A DNA stretch of 64,000 bases. Origin: Saccharothrix ecbatanensis. GTDB lineage: Bacteria; Actinomycetota; Actinomycetes; Mycobacteriales; Pseudonocardiaceae. Positions 53,427-63,252 of the stretch are shown one piece after another; positions within the stretch are counted from its first letter, which is position 1, and each line of letters begins with the position of its first letter. A program made the position numbers and the translations under genes. The notes beneath the pieces are model-generated. The model was not told where the DNA came from, ran no database searches, and was given only the letters and a program-made list of their open reading frames with translations. The DNA is taken from contig NZ_JACHMO010000001.1 of the NCBI RefSeq assembly GCF_014205015.1, positions 8,618,001-8,682,000 on the forward strand, read 5' to 3'.

Positions 53427-56057
53427 GTGGAGTTCGGGCTGCTCGGCGGCATCCGGGTGTCGGTGGGCGGCGTGGACCTCGACATCGGCCACACCCGCCG
53501 GCGGAGCGTGCTGTCGGCACTGCTGCTGGAGGCCGGGCGGCCGGTGTCGGTGGAACGGCTGGTCGATCGCGTGTGGGGCGCTCGGCCGCCGCTGCGTGCC
53601 AAGGAGACGCTGTACGGGTACGTCTCCAAGCTGCGTGCCGCCGGGATCGACATCCGGCGCAGCCCCGACGGGTACCTGCTGGAGCCGGAACGGCTCGACC
53701 TGACCGAGTTCCGCGCCCTCGTCAAGCAGGCCCGTGACGAATCGGACGAGCGTGCCGCCGCCCTGTACGACCAGGCCCTCGGGCGGTGGCGCGGTGAGGC
53801 GTTGGACGGGCTCGAATCGCCGTGGTTCGCCCAGGTCAGGGAGGCCCTGCACGCCGAACGCGCGGCCGTCGAACTGGACCGCAACGACGTGGCCATCAGG
53901 CTTGGCGACCACGCCGCCCTGCTCCCCGACCTCCGCCAGGCAACCCAGTCGAACCCGCTGGACGAACGCCTCGCCGGCCAGCTCGTGCTCGCGCTGCACC
54001 TGAGCGGCCGGTCGTCGGAGGCGTTGCGGCACTACGACGCGCTGCGCCGGCAGCTCGCGGACGAGCTGGGCACCGACCCCGGCAAGCCGCTCCAAGACCT
54101 CTACCTGCGGGTTCTCGGCCAGGAAGAACGCCGGGAGACCACCGCCGTCCCGCGTCAACTCCCCGCACCGCAACGGTGGTTCACCGGCCGGGAGAAGGAG
54201 ATCGCCGACCTCACCGACCCGTCGTCCACCGTCGTGATCACCGCGATCGGCGGCGCGGGCGGCATCGGGAAGACGGCGTTGGCGCTGCACTGGGCGCACC
54301 GGCACGTGGACGACTTCCCGGACGGCCAGCTCTACGTCAACCTGCGCGGTTTCGACCCGGCCGGTGAGCCCGTCACGCCCCAGACCGCGTTGCGCGGGTT
54401 CCTCGAAGCGCTCGGCGTCGACGATCCACCCACCGACCTCGACGCCCAGGCCGCCCTCTACCGCAGCCTGATCGCGGACAAGCGCGTCCTCGTCGTGCTG
54501 GACAACGCCCGCGACACCGCGCAGGTCACCCCGTTGCTGCCGGGCGGGGCGCGCTGCACCGTACTGATCACCAGCCGCCAGCAGCTCTTGGGCCTGCTCA
54601 CGTCCCACGGCGCGCGCTCGGTGACGTTGGACGTCCTCGACGAGCACGAATCGCTCGCGCTCCTCACCGCACGCCTGGGCGCCGAACGCGTGCAAGCCGA
54701 CGTCACCCGCGAGCTGCTGCGCCTCTGCGGCGGCCTCCCGCTCGCCCTCGGCATCGTCGCGGCCCGTGCCGTCACTCAGCCGGACCTGCCGCTGTCGGCC
54801 CTGACCGATGAGCTGAAGGACCACCGCCTGGACGCGTTGGACGACCTCAGCGCCGACCTGCGCACGGTGTTCGCCTGCTCGTTGCGGGTGCTCAGCCCGG
54901 CCGCCGCCGAGCTGTTCGGGCTGCTGGGCCTGACGTCGGCGCCGGACCTGAGCCTGCGTGCGATCACCGCCCTCACCGGCCGCCCGGACACGCGCAAGCT
55001 GGTCAGGGAGCTGGAAGCCGCCCACCTGGTCCAGCAACACCAGGTCGGCCGCTACCGGATGCACGACCTCGTCCGCCTCTACGCCGCCGAGGTCGCGCCC
55101 GTCGACGCCGATCTCACCGGCTTCGTCGGCTACTACGCCGCCACCGCGCACAACGGCGACCTGCTCATCGAGCCGCACCGCCCACCGGTCCCCGCCCCGG
55201 ACGGCACACCGGCGCCGCTCGCGGACGTCACCGCCGCGATGGACTGGTTCGACGCCGAGTACGAGTCGCTGCTCGCCGCCCAACGCCTGGCCATCGCCAA
55301 CGCCTGGCACGCGCCGGCCTGGCACATCGCGTGGGCGCTCACCAACTACCACCTGCGGCGCGGGCACGTGGCCGAGGACATCGTGGTGTGGCGGACGGCG
55401 TTGGACGCCGCCGAAGCCCTCGGCGACCGGTCCAAGCAGGTGGCGGCGCACAGGTTCCTCGGGCTGGCGTTGACCGACGTGGGCCGTTTCGACGAGGGCG
55501 ACCACCACCTGCGCCGGGCGTTGGAGCTGGTGGAGGACGACTACGGCAAGGCGGGCGCGCACCGTGCGATGGCGTGGGCGATGGAACGCCGTGGCGACCT
55601 GTCCGGCGCGCTGGAGCACGCGGAAGCGCAACTGGCACGGTTCCGCGCGTTGGAGATCCCCATCCGCATCGCCGAAGCGCTGAACGACGTCGGCTACCGG
55701 ATGGCGAGGCTCGGTGACTACGCCCGTGCCGAGGAGCACTGCCGGGAAGCGTTGGCGCTCAACGAAGAACTCGGTCACGTCGAAGGCGAAGCGGCCACTT
55801 CGGACAGTCTCGGCCACATCGCCCACCACCACGGGCGTGACGCCGACGCGGTCGAGCACTACCGGCACGCGCTGAAGCTCTACCGGCAGCTGGACAACTC
55901 GTACGAGGAGGCCAGCGTGCTGCGGCACTTCGGTGACGTGCTGGCCGCCGTGGGCCGTGCCGACGACGCCCGTGAGGCGTGGCAACGAGCCCTCACCCTG
56001 TTCCGCGCGCAGGGCCGCGTTCAGGACGCCGACGACGTGCTTGAGCTGCTCGCGTGA
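53427..56057 (+). CDS. AfsR-type SARP regulator with NB-ARC and TPR domains
   Basis: An 876-residue regulator. It has the SARP winged helix (VEFGLLGGIRVSVGG, TRRRSVLSALLLEAG, GYVSKLRAAGID) and an activation domain to about 240. The NB-ARC NTPase follows with Walker A ITAIGGAGGIGKTALAL, RVLVVLDNA and VLITSRQQLLG. Winged helix and about seven TPR units (LEHAEAQLARFRALE; YARAEEHCREALALNEELG) complete it. This full AfsR layout contrasts with the TPR-less SARP at 18551. GTG 53427 has AAGGGGG nine bases upstream; TTG 53397 gives 10 more residues. The target cluster is not evident; neighbours are an FMN reductase and an MDR oxidoreductase. Confidence 0.9.
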   Translation: MEFGLLGGIRVSVGGVDLDIGHTRRRSVLSALLLEAGRPVSVERLVDRVWGARPPLRAKETLYGYVSKLRAAGIDIRRSPDGYLLEPERLDLTEFRALVKQARDESDERAAALYDQALGRWRGEALDGLESPWFAQVREALHAERAAVELDRNDVAIRLGDHAALLPDLRQATQSNPLDERLAGQLVLALHLSGRSSEALRHYDALRRQLADELGTDPGKPLQDLYLRVLGQEERRETTAVPRQLPAPQRWFTGREKEIADLTDPSSTVVITAIGGAGGIGKTALALHWAHRHVDDFPDGQLYVNLRGFDPAGEPVTPQTALRGFLEALGVDDPPTDLDAQAALYRSLIADKRVLVVLDNARDTAQVTPLLPGGARCTVLITSRQQLLGLLTSHGARSVTLDVLDEHESLALLTARLGAERVQADVTRELLRLCGGLPLALGIVAARAVTQPDLPLSALTDELKDHRLDALDDLSADLRTVFACSLRVLSPAAAELFGLLGLTSAPDLSLRAITALTGRPDTRKLVRELEAAHLVQQHQVGRYRMHDLVRLYAAEVAPVDADLTGFVGYYAATAHNGDLLIEPHRPPVPAPDGTPAPLADVTAAMDWFDAEYESLLAAQRLAIANAWHAPAWHIAWALTNYHLRRGHVAEDIVVWRTALDAAEALGDRSKQVAAHRFLGLALTDVGRFDEGDHHLRRALELVEDDYGKAGAHRAMAWAMERRGDLSGALEHAEAQLARFRALEIPIRIAEALNDVGYRMARLGDYARAEEHCREALALNEELGHVEGEAATSDSLGHIAHHHGRDADAVEHYRHALKLYRQLDNSYEEASVLRHFGDVLAAVGRADDAREAWQRALTLFRAQGRVQDADDVLELLA

Positions 56058-56156
56058 GCCTCTCGCGTGAGCCGGCGACCAGTCATGTGACAGATGCCCT
56101 ACCCCTCCCCAGGTCCATAACGTCGGTGCCAGGACACCGAGGGAGGGAACACGGGA

Positions 56157-56726
56157 ATGATCAAGTTGGCGATCATCGTGGGAAGCACGCGGAAGGGCCG
56201 GTTCGCGCCGGTCGTGGCGAACTGGTTCGCCGACCGGGCCAAGCAGCGCGACGACCTGAGCGTGGACGTGCTGGACCTGGACGACCTCGACCTGCCGGAC
56301 CGGCTGCACGGGTTCGGTGAGGAGCCCGCGCCGGAGGTCGCGCTGGTCTCGCCGCGGCTGGCGGACGCGGACGCGTTCGTCGTCATCACGCCCGAGTACA
56401 ACCACAGCTTCCCCGCGCCGTTGAAGAGCGCCATCGACTGGCACTTCACCGAGTGGCAGGCCAAGCCGGTCGGGTTCGTGTCGTACGGGGGCGTCGGCGG
56501 CGGGTTGCGGGCGGTCGAGCAGTTGCGGCAGGTCTTCGCCGAGCTGCACGCGGTGACGGTGCGGGACACGGTCAGCTTCCACGGGGCTTGGGACCGGTTC
56601 GACGACACTGGGAACCCGGTGGAGGCGGACGAGGTGAACAAGGCCGCGACGACCGTGCTCGACCAGCTGGTCTGGTGGGGGACGGCGTTGCAGGAGGCCC
56701 GCGTGAAGCGGCCTTACGGGGCCTGA
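56157..56726 (+). CDS. NADPH-dependent FMN reductase
   Basis: A 189-residue flavodoxin-like reductase. The FMN phosphate loop reads AIIVGSTRKGRFAPVVANWF. The isoalloxazine-binding ITPEYNHSFPAPLKSAIDW and the later YGGVGGGLRAVEQLR are typical. It transfers electrons from NADPH to flavin or small acceptors. ATG 56157 has GAGGGAGG upstream. The next gene starts one base after its stop, so the two form an operon, perhaps a redox stress pair. Confidence 0.92.
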   Translation: MIKLAIIVGSTRKGRFAPVVANWFADRAKQRDDLSVDVLDLDDLDLPDRLHGFGEEPAPEVALVSPRLADADAFVVITPEYNHSFPAPLKSAIDWHFTEWQAKPVGFVSYGGVGGGLRAVEQLRQVFAELHAVTVRDTVSFHGAWDRFDDTGNPVEADEVNKAATTVLDQLVWWGTALQEARVKRPYGA

Positions 56727-56727
56727 C

Positions 56728-57723
56728 GTGCGTGCCATCCGTCTGCACGCGTTCGGCTCGGCGGACTTGCTGCGGTGGGACGAGGTTCCGGACCCGGCGG
56801 CAGGGCCGGGCCAGGTGCGGATCGCGGTGCGTGCCGCGGGGGTGCACCTGGTGGACGCGGTGATCCGGCGTGGTTGTGGCCAGTGGGTGCCGTTGCCGGA
56901 TCTCCCCACCACGCCGGGCAGTGAGGTCGCGGGGGTGGTCGACGCGGTCGGGGCGGGCGTTGATCCTTCGTGGCTGGGCGTCCGGGTGGTGACGCAGCTC
57001 GGTCTGGCCAGCGGGGGGTATGCCGAGCTGGCGGTACGGGAGGTTGGTGCGCTGCACGTCGTTCCCCCCGTGCTCGGATTCGCGGCGGCGGTGGCGATGA
57101 TCTGCACCGGCAGCACGGCGTTGGGTGTGCTGGACGCGGCGGCGTTCTCTCCCGACGACGTGGTGCTGGTGACCGGTGCGGCCGGTGGCGTCGGGACGTT
57201 GCTGGTGCAGGGGATTTCGCGGGTCGGGGCGTTCGTCGTGGGCCTGTCCGGGTGTGCGGAGAAGCGGCGGGCGGTGCTGCGGGCGGGTGCGGCGGTCGCG
57301 GTCGACTACCGGCGGGACGGGTGGCAGGGGGACGTGGTGGCGCAGTTGGGTGGGCGGGAGGTGAGCGCGGTGCTGGACGGTGTCGGCGGCGAGGTCGGGC
57401 GGGGTGCGCTGGACCTGCTCGCGCCGGGTGGTCGGCTGGTGATGTTCGGGGCGTCGTCGGGCGAGTTGGTGCGGGTGTCGACGGCCGACCTGTTCGAACG
57501 CTCCCTCACCGCGACCGTCGCCGTCGGGCCGCACGTGGCGAGGCGTGCCGGTGGGCTGCGGGCGTTGGAGGCTCGGGCGCTGGGGGAGGCGGCGAGTGGG
57601 CGGCTGACCCCGGTGGTGCACACGTTTCTGCTAGGTGAGGCGGCGCGGGCGCACGCGGCGATGGAGAGCCGGCACACAGTGGGCAAAGTCGTCCTCGTGC
57701 CGGACGCCGCGCCGTGCGGTTGA
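56728..57723 (+). CDS. MDR-family quinone-type oxidoreductase
   Basis: A 331-residue zinc-free medium-chain reductase/dehydrogenase. It starts VRAIRLHAFGSADLLRWDEVP, has GSEVAGVVDAVGAGV, and the NADPH motif VTGAAGGVGTLLVQ. The ADH-type zinc ligands are missing, as in quinone oxidoreductases. GTG 56728 starts one base after the FMN reductase stop. It probably reduces enones or quinones. No terminator is obvious before the next gene. Confidence 0.9.
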   Translation: MRAIRLHAFGSADLLRWDEVPDPAAGPGQVRIAVRAAGVHLVDAVIRRGCGQWVPLPDLPTTPGSEVAGVVDAVGAGVDPSWLGVRVVTQLGLASGGYAELAVREVGALHVVPPVLGFAAAVAMICTGSTALGVLDAAAFSPDDVVLVTGAAGGVGTLLVQGISRVGAFVVGLSGCAEKRRAVLRAGAAVAVDYRRDGWQGDVVAQLGGREVSAVLDGVGGEVGRGALDLLAPGGRLVMFGASSGELVRVSTADLFERSLTATVAVGPHVARRAGGLRALEARALGEAASGRLTPVVHTFLLGEAARAHAAMESRHTVGKVVLVPDAAPCG

Positions 57724-57795
57724 ATTCACGCGTCCGTGCAGCCCGATGACGGTCTGTGCAATTATCAGCCGTTTTCCATACCTGGTCGGGTGATG

Positions 57796-58980
57796 ATGTG
57801 CGAATGTCTGTTCGACTATTATTCGGGTATGGATGTTTCGCCTGTGTTGTTGACCGAGGACGACGTGTTCGCCGCCATTGCGGAGGTCGAAGCGTCGGTT
57901 CGGGCATTGCACGGGCGGCGGTTGGAGTTGTTGGCGAGGGTATTGCGCTGCGGGTACGACCTGGATTCGTACCGGCGATTGGTGCGGGCGAATCCGGTGG
58001 AGGTGAAGCAGTGGGTCGCGCAGGTGGAGTTGTTCCTGCCGTCGGTCACGCCGACTGGTCAGCCGTTGCCGCCGCTGTACCCGGTTGCCGGTGCCGCGTT
58101 GGTGGAAGGTGAGTTGTCGGAGGGTCATCTGCGGGAGTTGACGCGGGCGGTCACGACGCTGAAGCTGCCGGACTGGTCGGAGGGGATCCTGGTCGAGGCG
58201 GCCCGGTCGGTGGAGCCGAAGGTGATCCGGCAGCTCGCCGACCGCATCCGCGACCGGGTCGAGCAGGACGCCGTGGACGAGCTGGACGAACCGGCGGCCG
58301 AACCGGCGGCCGAGCCGGCGGACGTGCTGTACACGCGGGATCTTCCGGGTGGGCGGCTGGAGTTCTGGGGCGAACTGTCGGCGGAGACCGGTGCCCGGTT
58401 CACCGCCATGCTGGAGCCGTTGGCGACGCCGCGTCCGGAGGGCCCGAAGGATCTCGCGCACCGGTTGGGTGAGGCGTTCGCCGACGTGGTGTCGCTGGCG
58501 TCCCGGTCCGGGGATCTGCCGTCGGAGGCCGGGGAACGCCCGCACATCAGCGTCACGGTCGACATCGAGACGTTGCGGCGCGGGGTGGGGCACGCGGTGT
58601 TGGACGGTGACCGCTACCTGAGTGCGGCGCAGGCGCGGCGGATCGCGTGTGACGCCAAGGTCGTCCCGGTCGTGATGGGCGGTGATTCCGAAGTCCTGGA
58701 TCTGGGGCGGACGAAGCGGACGGTGAGTGTGGCGCAGCGCAAAGCACTGCACGCCCGTGACCGGGGATGTGCTTTTCCCGGATGCTCCCGGCCGCCGAAA
58801 TGGTGCGACGCGCACCACCTCAAGTTCTGGGCCGACGGGGGCGCTACGAATCTGGACAACCTGATTCTGCTGTGCCGCGCGCACCACACACTGGTGCACC
58901 ATTCACAATGGCGGATCACGATGACCGGTGGTATTCCGGTATTCATTCCGCCGCGTCACGTCGACCCCAATGCCGCTTAG
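57796..58980 (+). CDS. DUF222-HNH endonuclease-like protein, 3' end replaced by IS insertion
   Basis: A 394-residue protein: helical DUF222 (ALHGRRLELLARVL; LVEGELSEGHLRELTRAV), then an HNH nuclease finger (RDRGCAFPGCSRPPKWCDAHH and LILLCRAHHTLVHH). Such genes occur in many copies in actinobacteria and may belong to mobile elements. The last three codons and stop (NAA, TAG) lie inside the inverted repeat of the IS at 58968. Joined past the IS, the frame would read DPGQRPRQNLLHRPPMPIAA to a stop at 60527-60529, the usual family ending. The start is unsure; ATG 57796 or ATG 57829 both fit, in an AT-rich leader. Confidence 0.8.
   Translation: MCECLFDYYSGMDVSPVLLTEDDVFAAIAEVEASVRALHGRRLELLARVLRCGYDLDSYRRLVRANPVEVKQWVAQVELFLPSVTPTGQPLPPLYPVAGAALVEGELSEGHLRELTRAVTTLKLPDWSEGILVEAARSVEPKVIRQLADRIRDRVEQDAVDELDEPAAEPAAEPADVLYTRDLPGGRLEFWGELSAETGARFTAMLEPLATPRPEGPKDLAHRLGEAFADVVSLASRSGDLPSEAGERPHISVTVDIETLRRGVGHAVLDGDRYLSAAQARRIACDAKVVPVVMGGDSEVLDLGRTKRTVSVAQRKALHARDRGCAFPGCSRPPKWCDAHHLKFWADGGATNLDNLILLCRAHHTLVHHSQWRITMTGGIPVFIPPRHVDPNAA
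58958..58967. repeat. Left target-site duplication of the IS
   Basis: ACGTCGACCC directly precedes the left inverted repeat and is repeated at 60462-60471 directly after the right one. Ten bp is within the normal range for IS4-type elements. Confidence 0.93.
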
Positions 58981-58986
58981 TTAGTG
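58968..58986. repeat. Left terminal inverted repeat
   Basis: The 19-bp repeat CAATGCCGCTTAGTTAGTG; it supplies the new stop codon TAG of the interrupted HNH gene. Confidence 0.95.
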
Positions 58987-59038
58987 GCCTTGGTGTGCGG
59001 GTTGAGGCGAGTGGATTGGTTGGCAGTACTGTTGATCA

Positions 59039-60452
59039 GTGCCGTCTGCTCGCCGTTTCACCGATGGGATCAGCATCGGTGTGCTGGCCCGTGTGTTCGA
59101 CCGGGATCTGGTGGACGAGGTGCTCGCGGAAACGGGGCGTCGGGAGAGGCGGTCGCGTCTGCTGCCCGCGCGGGTGGTCGTCTACTACGTGCTGGCGCTG
59201 TGCCTGTTCTTCGATGACGGTTACGAAGAGGTGATGCGCAAGCTGGTCGACGGTCTGCGGTTTCTGGGCACGTGGCGGCAGGGGTGGACGGTGCCCACGA
59301 CGGGGGCGATCTCCCAGGCGCGGGGGCGGTTGGGCGAGGCGCCGCTGCGGGTGCTGTTCGACCGGGTGGCGGTGCCGATGGCCCATGCCGGAACGCGGGG
59401 GGCGTGGTTTCACGGGTGGCGGGTGATGGCGGTCGACGGTGTCGTGCTGGACTTGCCCGACACGGCGGCCAACGTGGCCGAGTTCGGCAAGAAGCCGCAC
59501 AAGGGCGGGCAGAGCCCGTTTCCGCAGGTGCGGATCATGGGGCTGGGCGAGTGCGGCACGCATGCGATCGTGGCGGCGGAGTTGGATTCCTGGCGGGTGC
59601 AGGAACGCGGCTTGTGCGAGCGGTTGGTGGCGGCGTTCGAGCCGGACATGCTGGTGCTGGCCGATCGCGGTGTGTTCTCCTACGACTTGTGGCAGCGGGC
59701 GCGCCGGAGCGGGGCGCAATTGGTGTGGCGGGTCCGTGACGATGTGGACCTGCCGGTGTTGGGGTGGCTTCCCGACGGGTCCTACCGCAGTGAGCTGCTG
59801 CCCTCGAAGGTCAAGGCGGACCTGAAGCGGGGCAAGCGGTCGCGGGCGCCGGAGGGGTCGCGGTTGCCGGTGCGGGTGGTGGAGTACTCGGTGACCGACC
59901 GCGGCGGGCAGCCCGAGATGATCCGCCTGGTGGTGTCGATCATGGATCGCGAGGTGGCGCCGGCGGTGGAGTTGGCGGTGCTGTATCGGCAGCGGTGGGA
60001 GTTCGAGCTGACCCTGGACGAGATCGAGACCCATCAGATGCCGCATGGCAGGGTGCTGCGGTCGAAGTCCCCGGAGTTGGTCCGGCAGGAGATCTGGGCG
60101 TTGCTGCTGACCCACTACGCGGTGCGGGCGTTGATGTTGGAGGCCGCCGAGGGCCTCGGTCCGGACGACGGGCTCGACGTCGACGGGTTGTCCTTCGTCC
60201 GAAGTCTCAACGCTGTGCGCCGCCAGGTCACCAACCAGGCGGGTTTTTCCCCCTCACCGCCTGAAGAACGCGATCATCGAGACGCTTGAGGAGATCCGAC
60301 ACCGACGCGCCCGGGGCCGCCGCCACCGCTCCTACCCACGCGTGGTCAAACGCAGCAACGTCGGCAGCAAGCTGATCAAACGCGCGCACCACACAGGCAC
60401 CCGCTACGACCGGCCACCTGGCATCCACCTCTTCGGCAAGATCACTAACTAA
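59039..60452 (+). CDS. IS4-family transposase, split by a +1 shift near the 3' end
   Basis: The main frame (59039-60289, 416 residues) has the IS4 DDE layout: first Asp in RVMAVDGVVLDLPD, second in LVLADRGVFSYDL, and the YREK-type signature YRQRWEFELTLDEIE with the catalytic Glu. The last residues of this frame (FSPSPPEERDHRDA) are not typical. In the next frame the sequence continues as HRLKNAIIETLEEIRHRRARG through LFGKITN to a stop at 60450-60452, the expected C-terminus. The frames meet in GGTTTTTCCCCCTCACC (about 60241-60257). One extra T or C, a sequencing slip, or a +1 shift on CCC-U are possible. Confidence 0.85.
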
Positions 60453-60461
60453 GCGGCATTG
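60443..60461. repeat. Right terminal inverted repeat
   Basis: Exact complement of the left repeat, directly before the second target copy. Confidence 0.95.
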
Positions 60462-60471
60462 ACGTCGACCC
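60462..60471. repeat. Right target-site duplication
   Basis: ACGTCGACCC, identical to 58958-58967. The interrupted HNH gene continues from here in frame to 60529. Confidence 0.93.
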
Positions 60472-60564
60472 CGGCCAAAGGCCCCGGCAGAACCTGCTCC
60501 ACCGACCACCCATGCCCATCGCGGCCTGAACACCCACAACCACACCTCATCTAGGGTCGGAGAC

Positions 60565-63252
60565 ATGCTGCACGGGAGGTCCGAAGAACTGGCGGTGGTC
60601 GACGGACTCCTGTCCGACGCACGCGCCGGTCGCAGCGGTGTGCTCGTGGTGCGCGGTGAGGCGGGCATCGGCAAATCCGCCCTGCTCGCGCACGCAGCCC
60701 AGGGTGGCGGCGGTGCCGGCGAGTTCCGGATCTTGCGCGGCACGGCGGTCGAGTCCGAGTCGGTGGTTCCGTTCGCCGGGTTGAACCTGCTCCTCGGCAG
60801 CGTGATGGACCGCGTCGACGCCCTGCCACCCAACCAATCCACCGCCCTGCGCGGCGCGCTCGGCCTCGCACCCTCCGACGGCGGCGACTACTACCTCGTC
60901 GGCCTGGCCGTCCTCACCCTCCTCGCCGACCTGGCCGAACAAGGGCCCGTCCTCTGCCTCGTGGACGACGCGCACTGGCTCGACCAAGGCTCCGCGCACG
61001 CCCTCGTCTTCGCCGCACGCCGCCTCCAGGCCGAAGGCATCGCCATGATCTTCGCCGCCCGTGACCTGCACGCACCGCCGTTCCCCGCCCCCGGCCTCCC
61101 CGAACTGCGCCTCACCGGCCTCACCCCCGAGCACGCCACCGCGCTCCTCGAAGAACACGCCGCCGACCTGCCGCGCTACGTCCGCGACCAGATCGCCCAG
61201 GAAGCCCGCGGCAACCCGTTGGCACTGCTGGAACTTCCCGCCGCCCAACGCGAAGGCCACCTGCCCACCGCGCACGGCTACCGCGTCGCCGCCCTCCCCA
61301 CCCACAGCCGCATCCAGCAGACCTTCGCCGACCGCATCGGCGCCCTGCCCGAACGCACCCGCACCCTCCTCCTGATTGCCGCCGCCGACGACACCGGCGA
61401 TCCAGGCGTGGTCTTCACCGCCGCCGGCCTGCTCGGCGCGTCCGTGGACGACCTCGAAGTCGCCGAACAACGCCAACTCCTGCGCTCCGACGAAGGCCGG
61501 CTGACGTTCCGCCACCCCCTGATCCGCGCCGCCGCCTACCAGAGCGCGTCCCTGGTCCGCCGCCTCGCCGTGCACAAAGCCCTCGCACACGCCCTGGCCG
61601 ACGTCCTCGATGACGACCACCGCAGCGCCTGGCACCTCGCCGCCGCCACCACCGCACCGGACGAGGACGTGGCCGCCGCCCTGGCCCGCACCGCCGAGGA
61701 CGCACGCGGTCGTGGTGGGTATGTCGCGGTGGCGTCGGCCTACCAGCGCGCGGCCGACTTGAGCCCGGACCCGGCGCAGCGCGGGCACCGGCTCGCGGCG
61801 GCGGCGGGCGCGGCCGGTGCGGCGGGCCAGTTCGACCGCGCGGCCGTGCTCGCCGAACAGGCGTGGGACTTGGTGCCGAACCACGTCGACAAAGCGCGGG
61901 TGGCGCGCATCCAGGCCAAGTTGGCCAGTGAGCAGGGACGTCTGGCGCAGGCGTCGCAGCAACTCGTCCGCGCCGCGATGTGCGCCAGGCAGACCGAGCC
62001 GGAGCTGGCGGGGGAGATGCTGTTCTTCTCCGCCCAGCACGCGTGGGCCGGCCGTGACCTCGACGCCGTCCGCGAGATCGCGTCACTGGCGGCCGACCTG
62101 CCCGGAGCCGAGGACACGCGACTCACCGCGCAGGCGGCCACGGGCCTGGACGGCGGCGACGTGCCCGGCGGCATGGCGGCGCTGCGGACCCTGCTCGGCT
62201 CGCAGTACGTCGGCGGACCGGGGAACGCGATCACCGCGTGGTGGCACCTCGTGCTCGGCGACGACCAGGCCGCCTACGACTGGGCCTCCCTCCTCGAACG
62301 CCAGTCCCGTGCCCAGGGCGCACTCGGCGTCCTGCCCCGAGCCCTCGCCTACCTGGCACGCGGTCGCCTGCACCTCGGGCAGCACCGTGACGCCCGTGCC
62401 GCGGCCGAGGAGGGCATGCGGATCGCGGCGGACATCGGCCAGACGTTCAGCGTCGGCTTCCTGGCCAGCGTGCTCGCCGAACTGGCCGCCATCGAGGGTG
62501 ACGACGCCCGGTGCGAGGAACTCGTGGCGACTATGACCGACGGCCCGACCCAGTCCGTCCGCGCCGCCTGCGCGCTCGCCCTGCTGGACTTGGGTTCCGG
62601 TCGGCACGACGCGGTGCTGGACCGGCTGGCCGACGTCGCCGCCGGCGCGCACCGCCTCTACGCCCTCTCCAGCCTGCCCGACCTGGTCGAAGCGGCCGTC
62701 AGGCTCGGCAAGGACGCCATCGCCGAAGACGCCGCCACCTGGTACGACGAGTGGGCGCTGAACACCGGCCGGCTGTGGGCGCAAGCGGTCGCGGCGCGGT
62801 GCCGTGCCCTGCTCACCGATGACGAGCAGTGGTTCACCCGAGCCGTCGACCTGCACCGCGCCGACGAAGGCCGTCCGTTCGAACGCGCCCGCACCGAGCT
62901 GCTGTACGGGGAGTGGCTGCGCCGGGCCAGACGCAAGGCCGACGCCCGCACGCACCTGCGTTCCGCGTCGGACCTCTTCGAACGCCTGGGCGCCACCCCC
63001 TGGGCGAACCGTGCTCGCACCGAACTCCGCGCCACCGGCGAAAGCCGAGCCGTCCCCGGCCCCAACCCACTGGGCACCCTCACCCCGCAGGAACTCCAGG
63101 TCGTCCGCCTGGCCGCCGAGGGCCTGACCAACCGCGACATCGGCGCGCAGCTCTTCCTGAGCCCTCGAACCGTCGGCTACCACCTCTACAAGGCGTACCC
63201 GAAGCTCGGCGTGACCTCCCGCGCCGGCCTGGGCCGGCTGACCGTCAGCTGA
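60565..63252 (+). CDS. LAL-type LuxR regulator with AAA ATPase
   Basis: An 895-residue large ATP-binding LuxR regulator. The N-terminal Walker A is VVRGEAGIGKSALLAHAA and Walker B VLCLVDDAHWLD. The middle is a long helical array resembling TPRs (AASAYQRAADLSPDPAQRG region to LRRARRKADARTHL). The C-terminal LuxR helix-turn-helix reads LTPQELQVVRLAAEGLTNRD, SPRTVGYHLYKAYPKLGV. Members activate secondary-metabolite or catabolic genes on a signal sensed by the repeats. ATG or TTG near 60565 starts the protein. It converges on the secreted protein gene with an 8-bp overlap. Confidence 0.92.
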   Translation: MLHGRSEELAVVDGLLSDARAGRSGVLVVRGEAGIGKSALLAHAAQGGGGAGEFRILRGTAVESESVVPFAGLNLLLGSVMDRVDALPPNQSTALRGALGLAPSDGGDYYLVGLAVLTLLADLAEQGPVLCLVDDAHWLDQGSAHALVFAARRLQAEGIAMIFAARDLHAPPFPAPGLPELRLTGLTPEHATALLEEHAADLPRYVRDQIAQEARGNPLALLELPAAQREGHLPTAHGYRVAALPTHSRIQQTFADRIGALPERTRTLLLIAAADDTGDPGVVFTAAGLLGASVDDLEVAEQRQLLRSDEGRLTFRHPLIRAAAYQSASLVRRLAVHKALAHALADVLDDDHRSAWHLAAATTAPDEDVAAALARTAEDARGRGGYVAVASAYQRAADLSPDPAQRGHRLAAAAGAAGAAGQFDRAAVLAEQAWDLVPNHVDKARVARIQAKLASEQGRLAQASQQLVRAAMCARQTEPELAGEMLFFSAQHAWAGRDLDAVREIASLAADLPGAEDTRLTAQAATGLDGGDVPGGMAALRTLLGSQYVGGPGNAITAWWHLVLGDDQAAYDWASLLERQSRAQGALGVLPRALAYLARGRLHLGQHRDARAAAEEGMRIAADIGQTFSVGFLASVLAELAAIEGDDARCEELVATMTDGPTQSVRAACALALLDLGSGRHDAVLDRLADVAAGAHRLYALSSLPDLVEAAVRLGKDAIAEDAATWYDEWALNTGRLWAQAVAARCRALLTDDEQWFTRAVDLHRADEGRPFERARTELLYGEWLRRARRKADARTHLRSASDLFERLGATPWANRARTELRATGESRAVPGPNPLGTLTPQELQVVRLAAEGLTNRDIGAQLFLSPRTVGYHLYKAYPKLGVTSRAGLGRLTVS

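Larger units (their letters stand above)
58968..60461. mobile_element. IS4-type insertion sequence, 1494 bp
   Basis: A complete element. Perfect 19-bp terminal inverted repeats (CAATGCCGCTTAGTTAGTG at 58968-58986, complement at 60443-60461), extended imperfectly inwards to 24 of 26 matches, enclose one transposase gene on the plus strand. A 10-bp target duplication flanks it. It landed near the 3' end of the DUF222-HNH gene. The fresh duplication suggests recent arrival. Confidence 0.95.

Noticed and set aside
53385..57116. 1243-codon minus-strand frame opposite the SARP regulator and FMN reductase
   Set aside because: It covers three real genes on the plus strand and has His/Gln/Arg-biased composition of a shadow frame.
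58968..60461. Composite transposon
   Set aside because: Only one copy of the IS ends is present and both lie round a single transposase with one target duplication.
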